A program made the translations under genes and the position numbers. From positions 1 through 6,350 of the forward strand of contig JANXWT010000311.1 of assembly GCA_025351035.1 (NCBI GenBank): DNA of 6,350 nt, given 5' to 3'. Below the pieces are notes generated by a model. That model was not told the DNA's origin. It worked only from the letters and a program-made list of their open reading frames with translations, and did no database searches. Origin of the DNA: Opitutia bacterium (GTDB lineage: Bacteria; Verrucomicrobiota; Verrucomicrobiia; Opitutales; Opitutaceae). Shown one piece after another: positions 1-4,616 of the stretch; the stretch's first letter is position 1, and each line of letters opens with the position of its first letter.

Positions 1-848
1 AAGCGGCCGATGTCACGGCCGGGGCGGACGAAAAATTCGATGTGCGGGACCTTCAGCCCGAGGATTTCGTAGTAGCTTTCCTCGAGGCCGGTGCGTTCTT
101 CCACCGCGTCGGGCGTCCATTCGCGCAGGGAGACGACGAGGTCGATGCGTTTTTCCAGACGGATGCTTTTGATGCCGAACATCTCGGCGATATTGATGAT
201 GCCGATGCCGCGGCACTCCATATAGCCGCGGTTCAGCAAGCGGGAACTGGCGGTGAGCTCGCGTTCGTCGACGAGGCGGAGACAGGTGAGGTCGTCGGCG
301 ACGAGCGAGTGGCCGCGCTCGATGAGCGCGAGGGCGCACTCGGATTTGCCGATCCCGCTGTCGCCGCGGATCATCACCCCGATACCCTTGATGTCGAGGG
401 TGGTGGCGTGCTCGGTGATGGTGGGGGCGAATTCCTGGTCGATGCACAGGGTGGCGGCGTTCACGAAATTCATCGTGATCATCGGCGTGCGGAAGATCGG
501 CAGGCGCATCTCCTGGGAAACGGCGAGCATCGGATGCGTCGCGTGGTAATTGCGCGTCAACACGAGACACGGAATGCCGCGTTTGACCATCTCCTGGAAT
601 GTCTCGATCTGCTGCCGCTGGGAACGGGTTTTCAGGAAGGTCATCTCGGCGGCACCGATGACCTGAACGCGTTTGTGGGCGAAATATTTGAAAAACCCCG
701 TGAGCGCGAGCGACGGGCGGTTGATCGAGCCCTCGCGGATGAGCCGGTGCAGGCCGTTGCCACCGGTGACAAGCTCCAATTGCAGTTTGGTGCCATAGGT
801 CTCGGAGAAGTGGGCGACGGTGATGCCGTGGATGGTCTTGGCGGGCAT
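1..848 (-). CDS. hprK: HPr kinase/phosphorylase (3' end cut by window edge)
   Basis: Bifunctional enzyme that phosphorylates, and dephosphorylates, the seryl residue of the phosphocarrier HPr in the cytoplasm, tuning carbon regulation. From ATG at 848 I read 282 residues; the C-terminus lies beyond base 1. An N-terminal domain (about 1-135) is followed by the kinase domain. That domain shows His147 in the position of the catalytic His, a P-loop GDSGIGKS at 162-169 followed by Glu170, Asp185-Asp186 (VADD), the family signature MECRGIGIIN at 210-219, and VRPGR at 274-278 from the C-terminal active-site loop. These together are diagnostic of HprK. No good Shine-Dalgarno precedes the ATG, but the first residues (PAKTIHGITV) align with normal family N-termini. 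It lies 87 bases downstream of lptB in the same direction and may be co-transcribed with it. In Gram-negative bacteria HprK usually accompanies PTS-type regulatory proteins rather than full sugar PTS. None is visible here; a partner could lie left of the window. Confidence 0.97.
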   Translation of the reverse strand, partial: MPAKTIHGITVAHFSETYGTKLQLELVTGGNGLHRLIREGSINRPSLALTGFFKYFAHKRVQVIGAAEMTFLKTRSQRQQIETFQEMVKRGIPCLVLTRNYHATHPMLAVSQEMRLPIFRTPMITMNFVNAATLCIDQEFAPTITEHATTLDIKGIGVMIRGDSGIGKSECALALIERGHSLVADDLTCLRLVDERELTASSRLLNRGYMECRGIGIINIAEMFGIKSIRLEKRIDLVVSLREWTPDAVEERTGLEESYYEILGLKVPHIEFFVRPGRDIGR

Positions 849-935
849 GGCGGCTCGGAGAAGCAGTGGGTAGCGGATAGTGAGTAGCTGAAGAAACCGG
901 CTACAACAAGCTCCTACTCGTGTCGCAATTCGAGG
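849..935 (-). other. lptB-hprK intergenic spacer
   Basis: An 87-base gap holding no ORF of note. On the minus strand it contains TAGGAGCTTGTTGTAGC (about 901-917) and a weak five-pair stem GTAGC/GCTAC (884-888 with 900-904). I see no convincing intrinsic terminator (no stem followed by a T run) and no clear promoter, so read-through from lptB into hprK is plausible. The TAGGAGCTTG-like stretch resembles dispersed intergenic repeats of high-GC genomes, but one copy cannot show that. Confidence 0.35.
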
Positions 936-1682
936 CTACAGGTTGAAATCCTTGCCGAGGTAAAGTTCGCGCGCCTGCGGGTCGTTGATCAGGAAATCGC
1001 CGGAGCCCTCGGTCATGACTTTCCCTTTGTGGATGATGTAGCCGCGGTCGACAATGCGCAGCGTCTCGCGCACGTTGTGGTCGGTGATGAGCACGCCGAT
1101 GCCGCGCTTGCGGAGTTCGAGAATGATCTTCTGCACCTCGGCGACGGAGATTGGGTCGACGCCGGCAAACGGTTCGTCCATCAGCAAAAATTTCGGGCGC
1201 GTGACGAGGGCGCGGGCGATCTCGAGGCGACGGCGCTCGCCGCCCGAGAGCGTGTAGGCGGGCTGCTCGGCGAGGTGGCCGATGCTGAGTTCGTCGAGAT
1301 GGTGCTTCACCAGCGCCGCGCGGTCGCGCGACGAAACACCGCGGAGCGTCTCGACGATGGCCAAGATATTTTCGGCGACGGTGAGCTTGCGGAAGATCGA
1401 GGCTTCCTGCGGCAGGTAGCCGACGCCGAGCCGCGCGCGGCGGTGCATGCGGAGGTGCGTGGCATCTTCCTTGCCGATGAACACGCGGCCGTTCGTCGCC
1501 GGCACGAGGCCGACGACCATGTAGAACGTCGTCGTCTTGCCCGCGCCGTTCGGGCCGAGCAGGCCGACGATCTCGCCGGCGCGCACGGTGATGTTGACGC
1601 CGTTCACGACGGCGCGCTGCCCGTAGACCTTCATCAGGCCCTCGGTGCGGATCTCGGCGGTGGTCGGCGCGGGAGTTTCCAT
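936..1682 (-). CDS. lptB: Lipopolysaccharide export ABC transporter ATP-binding protein
   Basis: Cytoplasmic ATPase of the LptB2FG(C) complex, which extracts lipopolysaccharide from the inner membrane and drives it along the periplasmic bridge. The 248-residue length is normal for LptB. It has a Walker A GPNGAGKTT at 43-51, Q-loop Gln92 in YLPQEASIF (the LptB-type 'LPQE.SIFR' motif), ABC signature LSGGE at 145-149, Walker B FLLMDEP at 165-171 with catalytic Glu170, FAGVDP just after it, and switch His202 in ITDHNV. The LPQEASIFRKL and DHNVRET stretches separate LptB from general ABC ATPases such as LivG. The ATG at 1682 lies 2 bases after the lptA stop. A GGAG lies 14 bases upstream, which is distant, so translation is probably coupled to lptA. 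The frame stays open upstream to 1934 but overlaps lptA, so the longer version is rejected. LptF and LptG are not in the window. Confidence 0.97.
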   Translation of the reverse strand: METPAPTTAEIRTEGLMKVYGQRAVVNGVNITVRAGEIVGLLGPNGAGKTTTFYMVVGLVPATNGRVFIGKEDATHLRMHRRARLGVGYLPQEASIFRKLTVAENILAIVETLRGVSSRDRAALVKHHLDELSIGHLAEQPAYTLSGGERRRLEIARALVTRPKFLLMDEPFAGVDPISVAEVQKIILELRKRGIGVLITDHNVRETLRIVDRGYIIHKGKVMTEGSGDFLINDPQARELYLGKDFNL

Positions 1683-1684
1683 GC

Positions 1685-2263
1685 TCACGGTTTTTTCTCC
1701 GGGGCCGGAGCGTCGGGGGTTTTCTTGTCTTTGTCGAAACCGAGGTCCTTGATCGCGGGGAGAACGATGCGCGAGGGGTTGGCCTCGCCGCCTTCGATGA
1801 CGGCGCGGCGTTCGCCGCGGAAGAGCACCATGCGCGGGCCGGACGCGGTGGCGCCGTTGGCGAGGTCTTTCACCACGGGATTGTCGGTGAGGATGATCTT
1901 GTCGTCGTCGGGCAACACCTCGGCGCGGCCGCACGCGGCTTCGCGGTCGGACTGGAGCAGACGGACGTTGCCGGTGGCGACGAGGGATTTGAAATGCCCA
2001 AGCTTGCCGATGGTGGCGGTCACGTCGCCCTGCCGCGTAGTGATGACCTCGAGTTTGTCGCAGGTGAGGCGGAGATTCGTGCCGGTGACGACGACGCGCT
2101 TGGTGAAGACGAACGTCGTGAGCGTGTCGGTGCTGCGCATGTCGAGCTGCTCGCTGTCAATGACGGTGGACTGGGTCTCGGCGATATGCTGCGCGCGTGC
2201 GGGGAGCGCGGCGAACAGCGCGGCGCCAAGGGCGACGGTGGCGATGGGTCGAAACAGTTTCAT
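1685..2263 (-). CDS. lptA: LptA/OstA-like periplasmic lipopolysaccharide transport protein
   Basis: Predicted periplasmic protein of the OstA/LptA beta-jelly-roll fold, which forms the bridge carrying lipopolysaccharide between inner and outer membranes. It has 192 residues from ATG 2263. It starts with a signal peptide (basic MKLFR, hydrophobic core about 7-20, cleavage site ARA before Gln25). Repeating OstA-type strands follow: VVVTGTNLRLTCDKLEV (57-73), LVATGNVRLLQSDREAACG (94-112) and KIILTDNPVV (122-131). The acidic-lysine/proline tail after about residue 175 (DKDKKTPDAPAPEKKP) is probably disordered. The start codon overlaps the lptC stop by ATGA, and AAGGA sits 9 bases upstream. Position between lptC and lptB supports the call more than sequence alone, because OstA domains are divergent. 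Calling it a generic OstA-like protein would be the conservative alternative. Confidence 0.87.
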   Translation of the reverse strand: MKLFRPIATVALGAALFAALPARAQHIAETQSTVIDSEQLDMRSTDTLTTFVFTKRVVVTGTNLRLTCDKLEVITTRQGDVTATIGKLGHFKSLVATGNVRLLQSDREAACGRAEVLPDDDKIILTDNPVVKDLANGATASGPRMVLFRGERRAVIEGGEANPSRIVLPAIKDLGFDKDKKTPDAPAPEKKP

Positions 2264-2703
2264 TTGAGATAGTCCTTGAGCTCGGCGCGGAAGGTGACGT
2301 GGACCTTTTGCGCGACGGTGACGCGCTTCTGTTTGTGCTCGTAGCTCCAGTTGACGCCGGTGACCTCGAATTCGTCGTTGATCACGCGGATGGTGTTCTC
2401 GCCGGTGACGACGGATTCGCTCGGCATCACGCGGGCGTTCGGGGCGAGGATCATCGTCTCGACTTTGTCGGAGTCGTCGCCGCGGAAAATCGAGAGCGTG
2501 AGTTCGTTGATGTCGACTTGGTCCTGATTGGCGAAACGCGCCTCGGAGCCGCGCACGAGCCACTCGCGGTGGCCGTCGGGCGTGAAGGTGGGCAGGCGGA
2601 AATTGACGATGGGGGCGTTGGTCGAGAAATGCGTCTGGGCGCGCGCGGCCGGCGCGGCGGCGAGCAGCAGGAGGACGGCGAAGATGGTGGCGCGGCGGAT
2701 CAC
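2260..2703 (-). CDS. lptC: LptC-like lipopolysaccharide export protein
   Basis: Predicted partner of the LptBFG ATPase that hands lipopolysaccharide to LptA. The 147-residue product starts at GTG 2703, which overlaps the kdsC stop by GTGA; AAGG lies 7 bases upstream. An N-terminal hydrophobic segment (about 6-19) ends in ARAQ at 21-23/24, like a cleavable signal peptide rather than a permanent anchor. The rest fits the LptC fold: PTFTPDGHREWLVRGSEARF (38-57) matches the family's 'D..G...W.L.G..A.F' beginning, followed by strands ELTLSIFRGDD (67-77), APNARVMPSESVVTGE (87-102), EFEVTGVNWSYEHKQKRVTV (111-130) and KVHVTFRAEL (133-142). It is slightly shorter than the E. coli protein (about 190 aa). 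Gene order kdsC-lptC-lptA-lptB matches the classical arrangement and strongly supports the assignment. Confidence 0.87.
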   Translation of the reverse strand: MIRRATIFAVLLLLAAAPAARAQTHFSTNAPIVNFRLPTFTPDGHREWLVRGSEARFANQDQVDINELTLSIFRGDDSDKVETMILAPNARVMPSESVVTGENTIRVINDEFEVTGVNWSYEHKQKRVTVAQKVHVTFRAELKDYLK

Positions 2704-3236
2704 TGGGCAGCCTTACGACCCCGGGAAGCGAGGATATGTTCACACACTTCGCGCACGGCGCCGTGGCCGGCGGCGCGGGCGGGCACGCAGTCGGCGGCTT
2801 TGAGCGCGGCGGGCATGCTGGCGGCGGGCGCGACGCCGATGCCGGCCCACGCGATGGCGGGTGCGTCGATGTCGTCGTCGCCCATGTAGCAGATGGCGGC
2901 GGGTTCGAGGCCGAGTTGCGCGGCGAGCTCCTGCAACGCCATGAGCTTGTCGGTGCGGCCCTGGATGAGATGGGGGATTTTCAGCTCGGTGGCGCGGACG
3001 GTGGTGGCGGCGGAAGGCCGGCCGGAAATCCACGCGACGGCGACGCCCGCGCGGTGCAGGCGGATGAGGCCCATGCCGTCGAGGATAGAGAAACGCTTGG
3101 CCTCCACGCCGTCGGTGGAAATCTGCACGGTGCCGTCGGTCAGCACGCCGTCGACATCGAGGGCGAGCAGACGGATGGCGGCCCAGCGGGCCGCCGGGAT
3201 TTTCGATTTTCGATTCTGGATTTTCGATTGGGGCAC
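2700..3236 (-). CDS. kdsC: 3-deoxy-D-manno-octulosonate 8-phosphate phosphatase
   Basis: HAD-superfamily phosphatase that converts KDO 8-phosphate to KDO and phosphate in the cytoplasm, the last step before CMP-KDO activation for lipopolysaccharide core. It shows HAD motif I DVDGVLTDG (27-35, nucleophile Asp27 and Asp29), motif II SGR (71-73), a Lys97 in GRTDKLMAL as motif III, and motif IV GDDDID (119-124). The C-terminal AAGHGAVREVCEHIL matches the KdsC-specific tail. From GTG 3236 the protein is 178 residues, close to the usual 170-190. This is the only reasonable start after the upstream toxin-like gene ends at 3241. No clear Shine-Dalgarno precedes it, suggesting coupled translation. Residues 4-13 are encoded by a heptamer tandem repeat, so the true start is not certain; the folded domain begins near residue 18. 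The frame remains open to 3587, but that part overlaps the toxin-like gene and looks random. Confidence 0.94.
   Translation of the reverse strand: MPQSKIQNRKSKIPAARWAAIRLLALDVDGVLTDGTVQISTDGVEAKRFSILDGMGLIRLHRAGVAVAWISGRPSAATTVRATELKIPHLIQGRTDKLMALQELAAQLGLEPAAICYMGDDDIDAPAIAWAGIGVAPAASMPAALKAADCVPARAAGHGAVREVCEHILASRGRKAAQ
3198..3232. repeat. Heptamer tandem repeat (GATTTTC)n at the kdsC start
   Basis: Five contiguous 7-base units read on the plus strand: GATTTTC (3198-3204), GATTTTC (3205-3211), GATTCTG (3212-3218), GATTTTC (3219-3225) and GATTGGG (3226-3232). Three are identical and two diverge. The tract is AT-rich in a GC-rich setting. In the kdsC frame it encodes residues about 3-13, the basic polar stretch SKIQNRKSKI. 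Confidence 0.85.
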
Positions 3237-3240
3237 GGCG

Positions 3241-3501
3241 TCAGACTTTAAGGATTTCCGCGATGCGGACTTCCCGCGCGGCGTGATCGACCCAATACGT
3301 GAAGATGAAACCATGCAGCAACAGATTTTCCACGGTGCGGCCGGCCGAATCGGTCGCCTGATAGTCGCCGATCCGGAAAGGTTGGCGGGCGATTTGCTCC
3401 GCCAGCTCCAGCACGGTGCGTTGCTTGCGCTTGGGCAAACCGGCGACGAACGCGGCCGCGGCGAGGGAGAGGTGGCTCCCGTAGGCCGCCGGCTCAGGCA
3501 T
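3241..3501 (-). CDS. ParE/RelE-like toxin-type small protein
   Basis: An 86-residue protein resembling the ParE/RelE fold of type II toxins: two N-terminal helices (about 10-22, LSLAAAAFVAGLP, and 24-40, RKQRTVLELAEQIARQ) followed by a beta sheet (GDYQATD 45-51, RTVENLLLHGFIFTYWVDHA 55-74, REVRIAEILKV 76-86). The ending pattern 'YWVDHA..EVRI.EI' is typical of these proteins. Toxins of this fold either cleave mRNA at the ribosome or poison gyrase; the sequence does not tell me which. Its ATG at 3501 lies inside the 3' end of the preceding gene (8-base overlap, ATGCCTGA), the usual antitoxin-first layout. It ends 4 bases before the kdsC start. GC content matches the chromosome, so there is no compositional sign of recent arrival. 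Assignment rests on size, fold pattern and context, not on a recognised named family. Confidence 0.72.
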   Translation of the reverse strand: MPEPAAYGSHLSLAAAAFVAGLPKRKQRTVLELAEQIARQPFRIGDYQATDSAGRTVENLLLHGFIFTYWVDHAAREVRIAEILKV

Positions 3502-3697
3502 GGCCGAGCCGCTTGCGGAGTTCGGCCACGCTGATCTTTTTGCCGTCGGCCATGTCGTCGAGCCGGCGCGCGGTCTTTTGCTTCCACTCGCGGCTATCCT
3601 GCCCGAGACGGATCAGGTAGGCGGACAGGCTCTGCCGCTCTTTTTCGGAGAGCTTGGCGGCGCGCTGCTTCAATTCGAGAAAAGCCGTGGCGGTCAT
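3494..3697 (-). CDS. Antitoxin-like small protein
   Basis: A 67-residue, charged, mostly helical protein directly upstream of and overlapping the ParE/RelE-like gene. ATG 3697 gives MTATAFLELKQRAAKLSEKE, then RQSLSAYLIRL, a kinked helix pair often seen in addiction-module antitoxins, followed by a basic C-terminal half (WKQKTARRLDDMADGKKISVAELRKRLG) that could wrap around the toxin. I do not recognise a specific DNA-binding domain (no clear ribbon-helix-helix or AbrB pattern). The same frame is open to another ATG at 3787, giving a 97-residue product, but the additional 30 residues are arginine-rich, begin at the edge of a dispersed repeat, and cover a possible promoter, so I prefer the shorter start. 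No Shine-Dalgarno precedes ATG 3697. Function as antitoxin is inferred from partner and layout. Confidence 0.65.
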   Translation of the reverse strand: MTATAFLELKQRAAKLSEKERQSLSAYLIRLGQDSREWKQKTARRLDDMADGKKISVAELRKRLGHA

Positions 3698-3704
3698 GCG
3701 CCAC

Positions 3705-3732
3705 ACGTTACCCGCGGAGCGGAGGCGGTCAA
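3705..3732 (-). promoter_or_regulatory. Possible promoter of the toxin-antitoxin-like pair
   Basis: On the minus strand TTGACC (3732-3727) and TAACGT (3710-3705) are separated by 16 bases. The first box matches the sigma-70 -35 consensus at 5 of 6 positions; the second matches -10 poorly (3 of 6). The -10 box ends only 7 bases before ATG 3697, so a transcript from here would be leaderless or nearly so, consistent with the missing Shine-Dalgarno. No other promoter is evident before kdsC. Confidence 0.3.
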
Positions 3733-3800
3733 GGAGGGCTTTGATGACCGCGTATCTGTTCGCGCGGTGCTGCGCGCGGCGAGGCATGGAGGGTTCCGGA

Positions 3801-3821
3801 ATTCTGCGCTGCGCTCAGAAT
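3801..3821. repeat. Dispersed palindromic repeat core ('HSERSEESR'-type)
   Basis: The plus-strand core ATTCTGCGCTGCGCTCAGAAT is an imperfect palindrome: six outer pairs, one mismatch, two inner pairs and a 3-base loop. It is followed by GACA. Read on the minus strand in one frame the element gives CHSERSAEFRNPP, the tell-tale peptide of a repeat that recurs between genes in many unrelated bacterial genomes and is often mis-called as a protein. The repeat probably spans more than the core (about 3788-3848). It lies between the orphan gene stop (3840) and the antitoxin-like gene. Confidence 0.7.
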
Positions 3822-3832
3822 GACAAGAGTGT

Positions 3833-3848
3833 AGCAGGGCTACCTGCT
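3833..3848 (-). terminator. Hairpin at the stop codon of the orphan gene
   Basis: AGCAGG (3833-3838) pairs with CCTGCT (3843-3848) around a 4-base loop, giving a six-pair stem that contains the TAG stop of the 3840-4409 gene in its loop. No T tract follows on the minus strand, so it is at best a weak or non-canonical terminator. It may instead be part of the adjacent dispersed repeat. Confidence 0.3.
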
Positions 3849-4409
3849 CCCCGAGGGTCCTTGATTCGGCTTCTTGAACTCGCAAATAACAATCCCAATC
3901 AGCCCAACGCAAAGAGCTCCAGTCGTGCACCATGAGCGCAGGAGGTTTCTGAAATAATAGTTTGTCGGATTACCGACATCTTGCTCCAGCGAGATTGTCG
4001 CTCCGCGAGCTGCAGCGACAACACAAGTCTCGCGACAGCTTACTTCAAAAACGTGCTCCCCCCGCTTGAGTCGGAATTTATTGCCGTCATGGTAGTCCTG
4101 AGTTCGCCCGAATCCATATTCACTGGATCGGGTCAGTGACGAAATTTCCATCTTCAGAGTTGGTTTCCCGCTTTCGGTGATGCTCACCACAAACGAACAA
4201 GGCACGGTCTCTTCACTAAGACCAACCGAGTCGTCTATCTTTGGCATCGTCACACGGACGTAGTAATCACCTTCCGAACCGATTTCCGCGACGTCCTTCA
4301 CCAGTCGGCCAGCTGGCGGCACGGGCAGCGTTGGCAGTATTGTCTCACGATGGAAGAAGAGGAGCGCTGCTCCGGCCGCGACGAGAAAAATGCAGATGCG
4401 TCGGATCAT
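3840..4409 (-). CDS. Unrecognised two-segment membrane protein
   Basis: A 189-residue protein from ATG 4409, with AAAGGA 4 bases upstream. I do not recognise a family. It starts with a basic MIRR and a hydrophobic segment (about 4-19), then an extracytoplasmic-looking region of about 135 residues rich in short beta-type stretches (DYYVRVTM 48-55, CSFVVSITES 71-80, FRLKRGEHVFEVSC 112-125) with three cysteines (71, 125, 129). A second hydrophobic segment follows (about 161-176, CTTGALCVGLIGIVIC), then a short basic tail (EFKKPNQ). The likely topology is both ends in the cytoplasm with a beta-rich domain outside, possibly disulfide-bonded. GC is about 53% on four hand-counted 60-base lines, clearly below its neighbours, suggesting acquisition from elsewhere. 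It stands alone between two repeat-bearing spacers and does not overlap neighbours. It could be an accessory envelope protein; no function is claimed. Confidence 0.75.
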   Translation of the reverse strand: MIRRICIFLVAAGAALLFFHRETILPTLPVPPAGRLVKDVAEIGSEGDYYVRVTMPKIDDSVGLSEETVPCSFVVSITESGKPTLKMEISSLTRSSEYGFGRTQDYHDGNKFRLKRGEHVFEVSCRETCVVAAARGATISLEQDVGNPTNYYFRNLLRSWCTTGALCVGLIGIVICEFKKPNQGPSGSR

Positions 4410-4413
4410 GATA

Positions 4414-4419
4414 TCCTTT
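4414..4419 (-). promoter_or_regulatory. Ribosome binding site of the orphan gene
   Basis: AAAGGA on the minus strand, 4 bases before ATG 4409. It is a good Shine-Dalgarno core with tight spacing and fixes the start of the 189-residue protein. Confidence 0.6.
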
Positions 4420-4441
4420 GTCCAACTTAGTTATTCAGACT

Positions 4442-4478
4442 GCGTAGAAAGCCTACGCTGGCTTGGCCCGCCTACGGG
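4442..4478. repeat. Pair of adjacent small hairpins with repeated GCCTACG
   Basis: GCGTAG (4442-4447) pairs with CTACGC (4453-4458) around a 5-base loop. CCCG (4467-4470) pairs with CGGG (4475-4478) around CCTA. The word GCCTACG occurs at 4451-4457 and 4470-4476. The arrangement resembles a REP-type doublet, but a genome-wide copy count is needed to call it one. Confidence 0.4.
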
Positions 4479-4512
4479 ATGAAGCGAGTTTGCTGGCACG
4501 GTTTCAATCTCA

Positions 4513-4532
4513 GATTTTTCGCGCGAAAAATC
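4513..4532. promoter_or_regulatory. Perfect 20-base palindrome
   Basis: GATTTTTCGCGCGAAAAATC is its own reverse complement, with AT-rich arms around a CGCG centre. It lies 85 bases beyond the phoD stop and 104 bases upstream of the orphan gene. It could be an operator for a dimeric repressor, or part of a bidirectional transcription stop, since each arm supplies a T5 run. Neither role is demonstrated. Confidence 0.55.
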
Positions 4533-4543
4533 CTCTCACCCCA

Positions 4544-4564
4544 TCCACGCGGCGATGGCGTGGA
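4544..4564 (-). terminator. Hairpin downstream of the phoD remnant
   Basis: TCCACGC (4544-4550) pairs perfectly with GCGTGGA (4558-4564) around a 7-base loop, 53 bases after the phoD stop. On the minus strand the next T run (TTTTT in the palindrome) comes only about 13 bases later, so this is not a standard intrinsic terminator, though the two structures together may end transcription. Confidence 0.35.
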
Positions 4565-4616
4565 CGATTAGAGTTCGAGAGCGAAGGGCTTGGGGAGGTC
4601 GAGCGCGGTGACTCCG

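Larger units (their letters stand above)
4410..4616 (-). other. Intergenic spacer between phoD remnant and orphan gene
   Basis: 207 bases with no credible gene. Reading along the minus strand after the phoD stop, it holds a seven-pair hairpin (4544-4564), a perfect 20-base palindrome (4513-4532), two small adjacent hairpins with repeated GCCTACG words (4442-4478), and a ribosome binding site for the orphan gene. Any promoter for the orphan gene should lie here; TGAATAACTA (minus strand, about 4438-4429) is the only -10-like candidate and no good -35 precedes it. Confidence 0.5.

Noticed and set aside
42..887. Plus-strand open frame of 281 codons opposite hprK
   Set aside because: A shadow of hprK codon usage; composition is low-complexity Asp/Gly/Val/Glu and the minus strand has the diagnostic HprK signature.
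901..917. TAGGAGCTTGTTGTAGC in the lptB-hprK spacer as a REP element
   Set aside because: Only one copy with a weak stem; nothing in the window shows that it is repetitive.
1029..2267. Plus-strand open frame of 412 codons opposite lptB and lptA
   Set aside because: Antisense to two clearly recognisable genes and without any domain pattern.
3198..3232. Idea that the heptamer tract is a CRISPR remnant
   Set aside because: Units are contiguous 7-mers with no spacers; it is a simple tandem repeat.
3237..3587. Upstream extension of the kdsC frame (about 117 extra codons)
   Set aside because: It overlaps the toxin-like gene out of frame, is Arg/Ser/Pro-rich with no domain pattern, and would make KdsC far longer than its family.
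3694..3933. Minus-strand frame of 79 codons containing CHSERSAEFRNPP
   Set aside because: This peptide is the translation of a dispersed DNA repeat, not a protein; the frame also overlaps the orphan gene's 3' end.
3801..4440. Idea that the orphan gene is an integron cassette
   Set aside because: No attC-like site (paired RYYYAAC and GTTRRRY boxes) follows its stop codon, and no neighbouring cassettes or integrase are visible.
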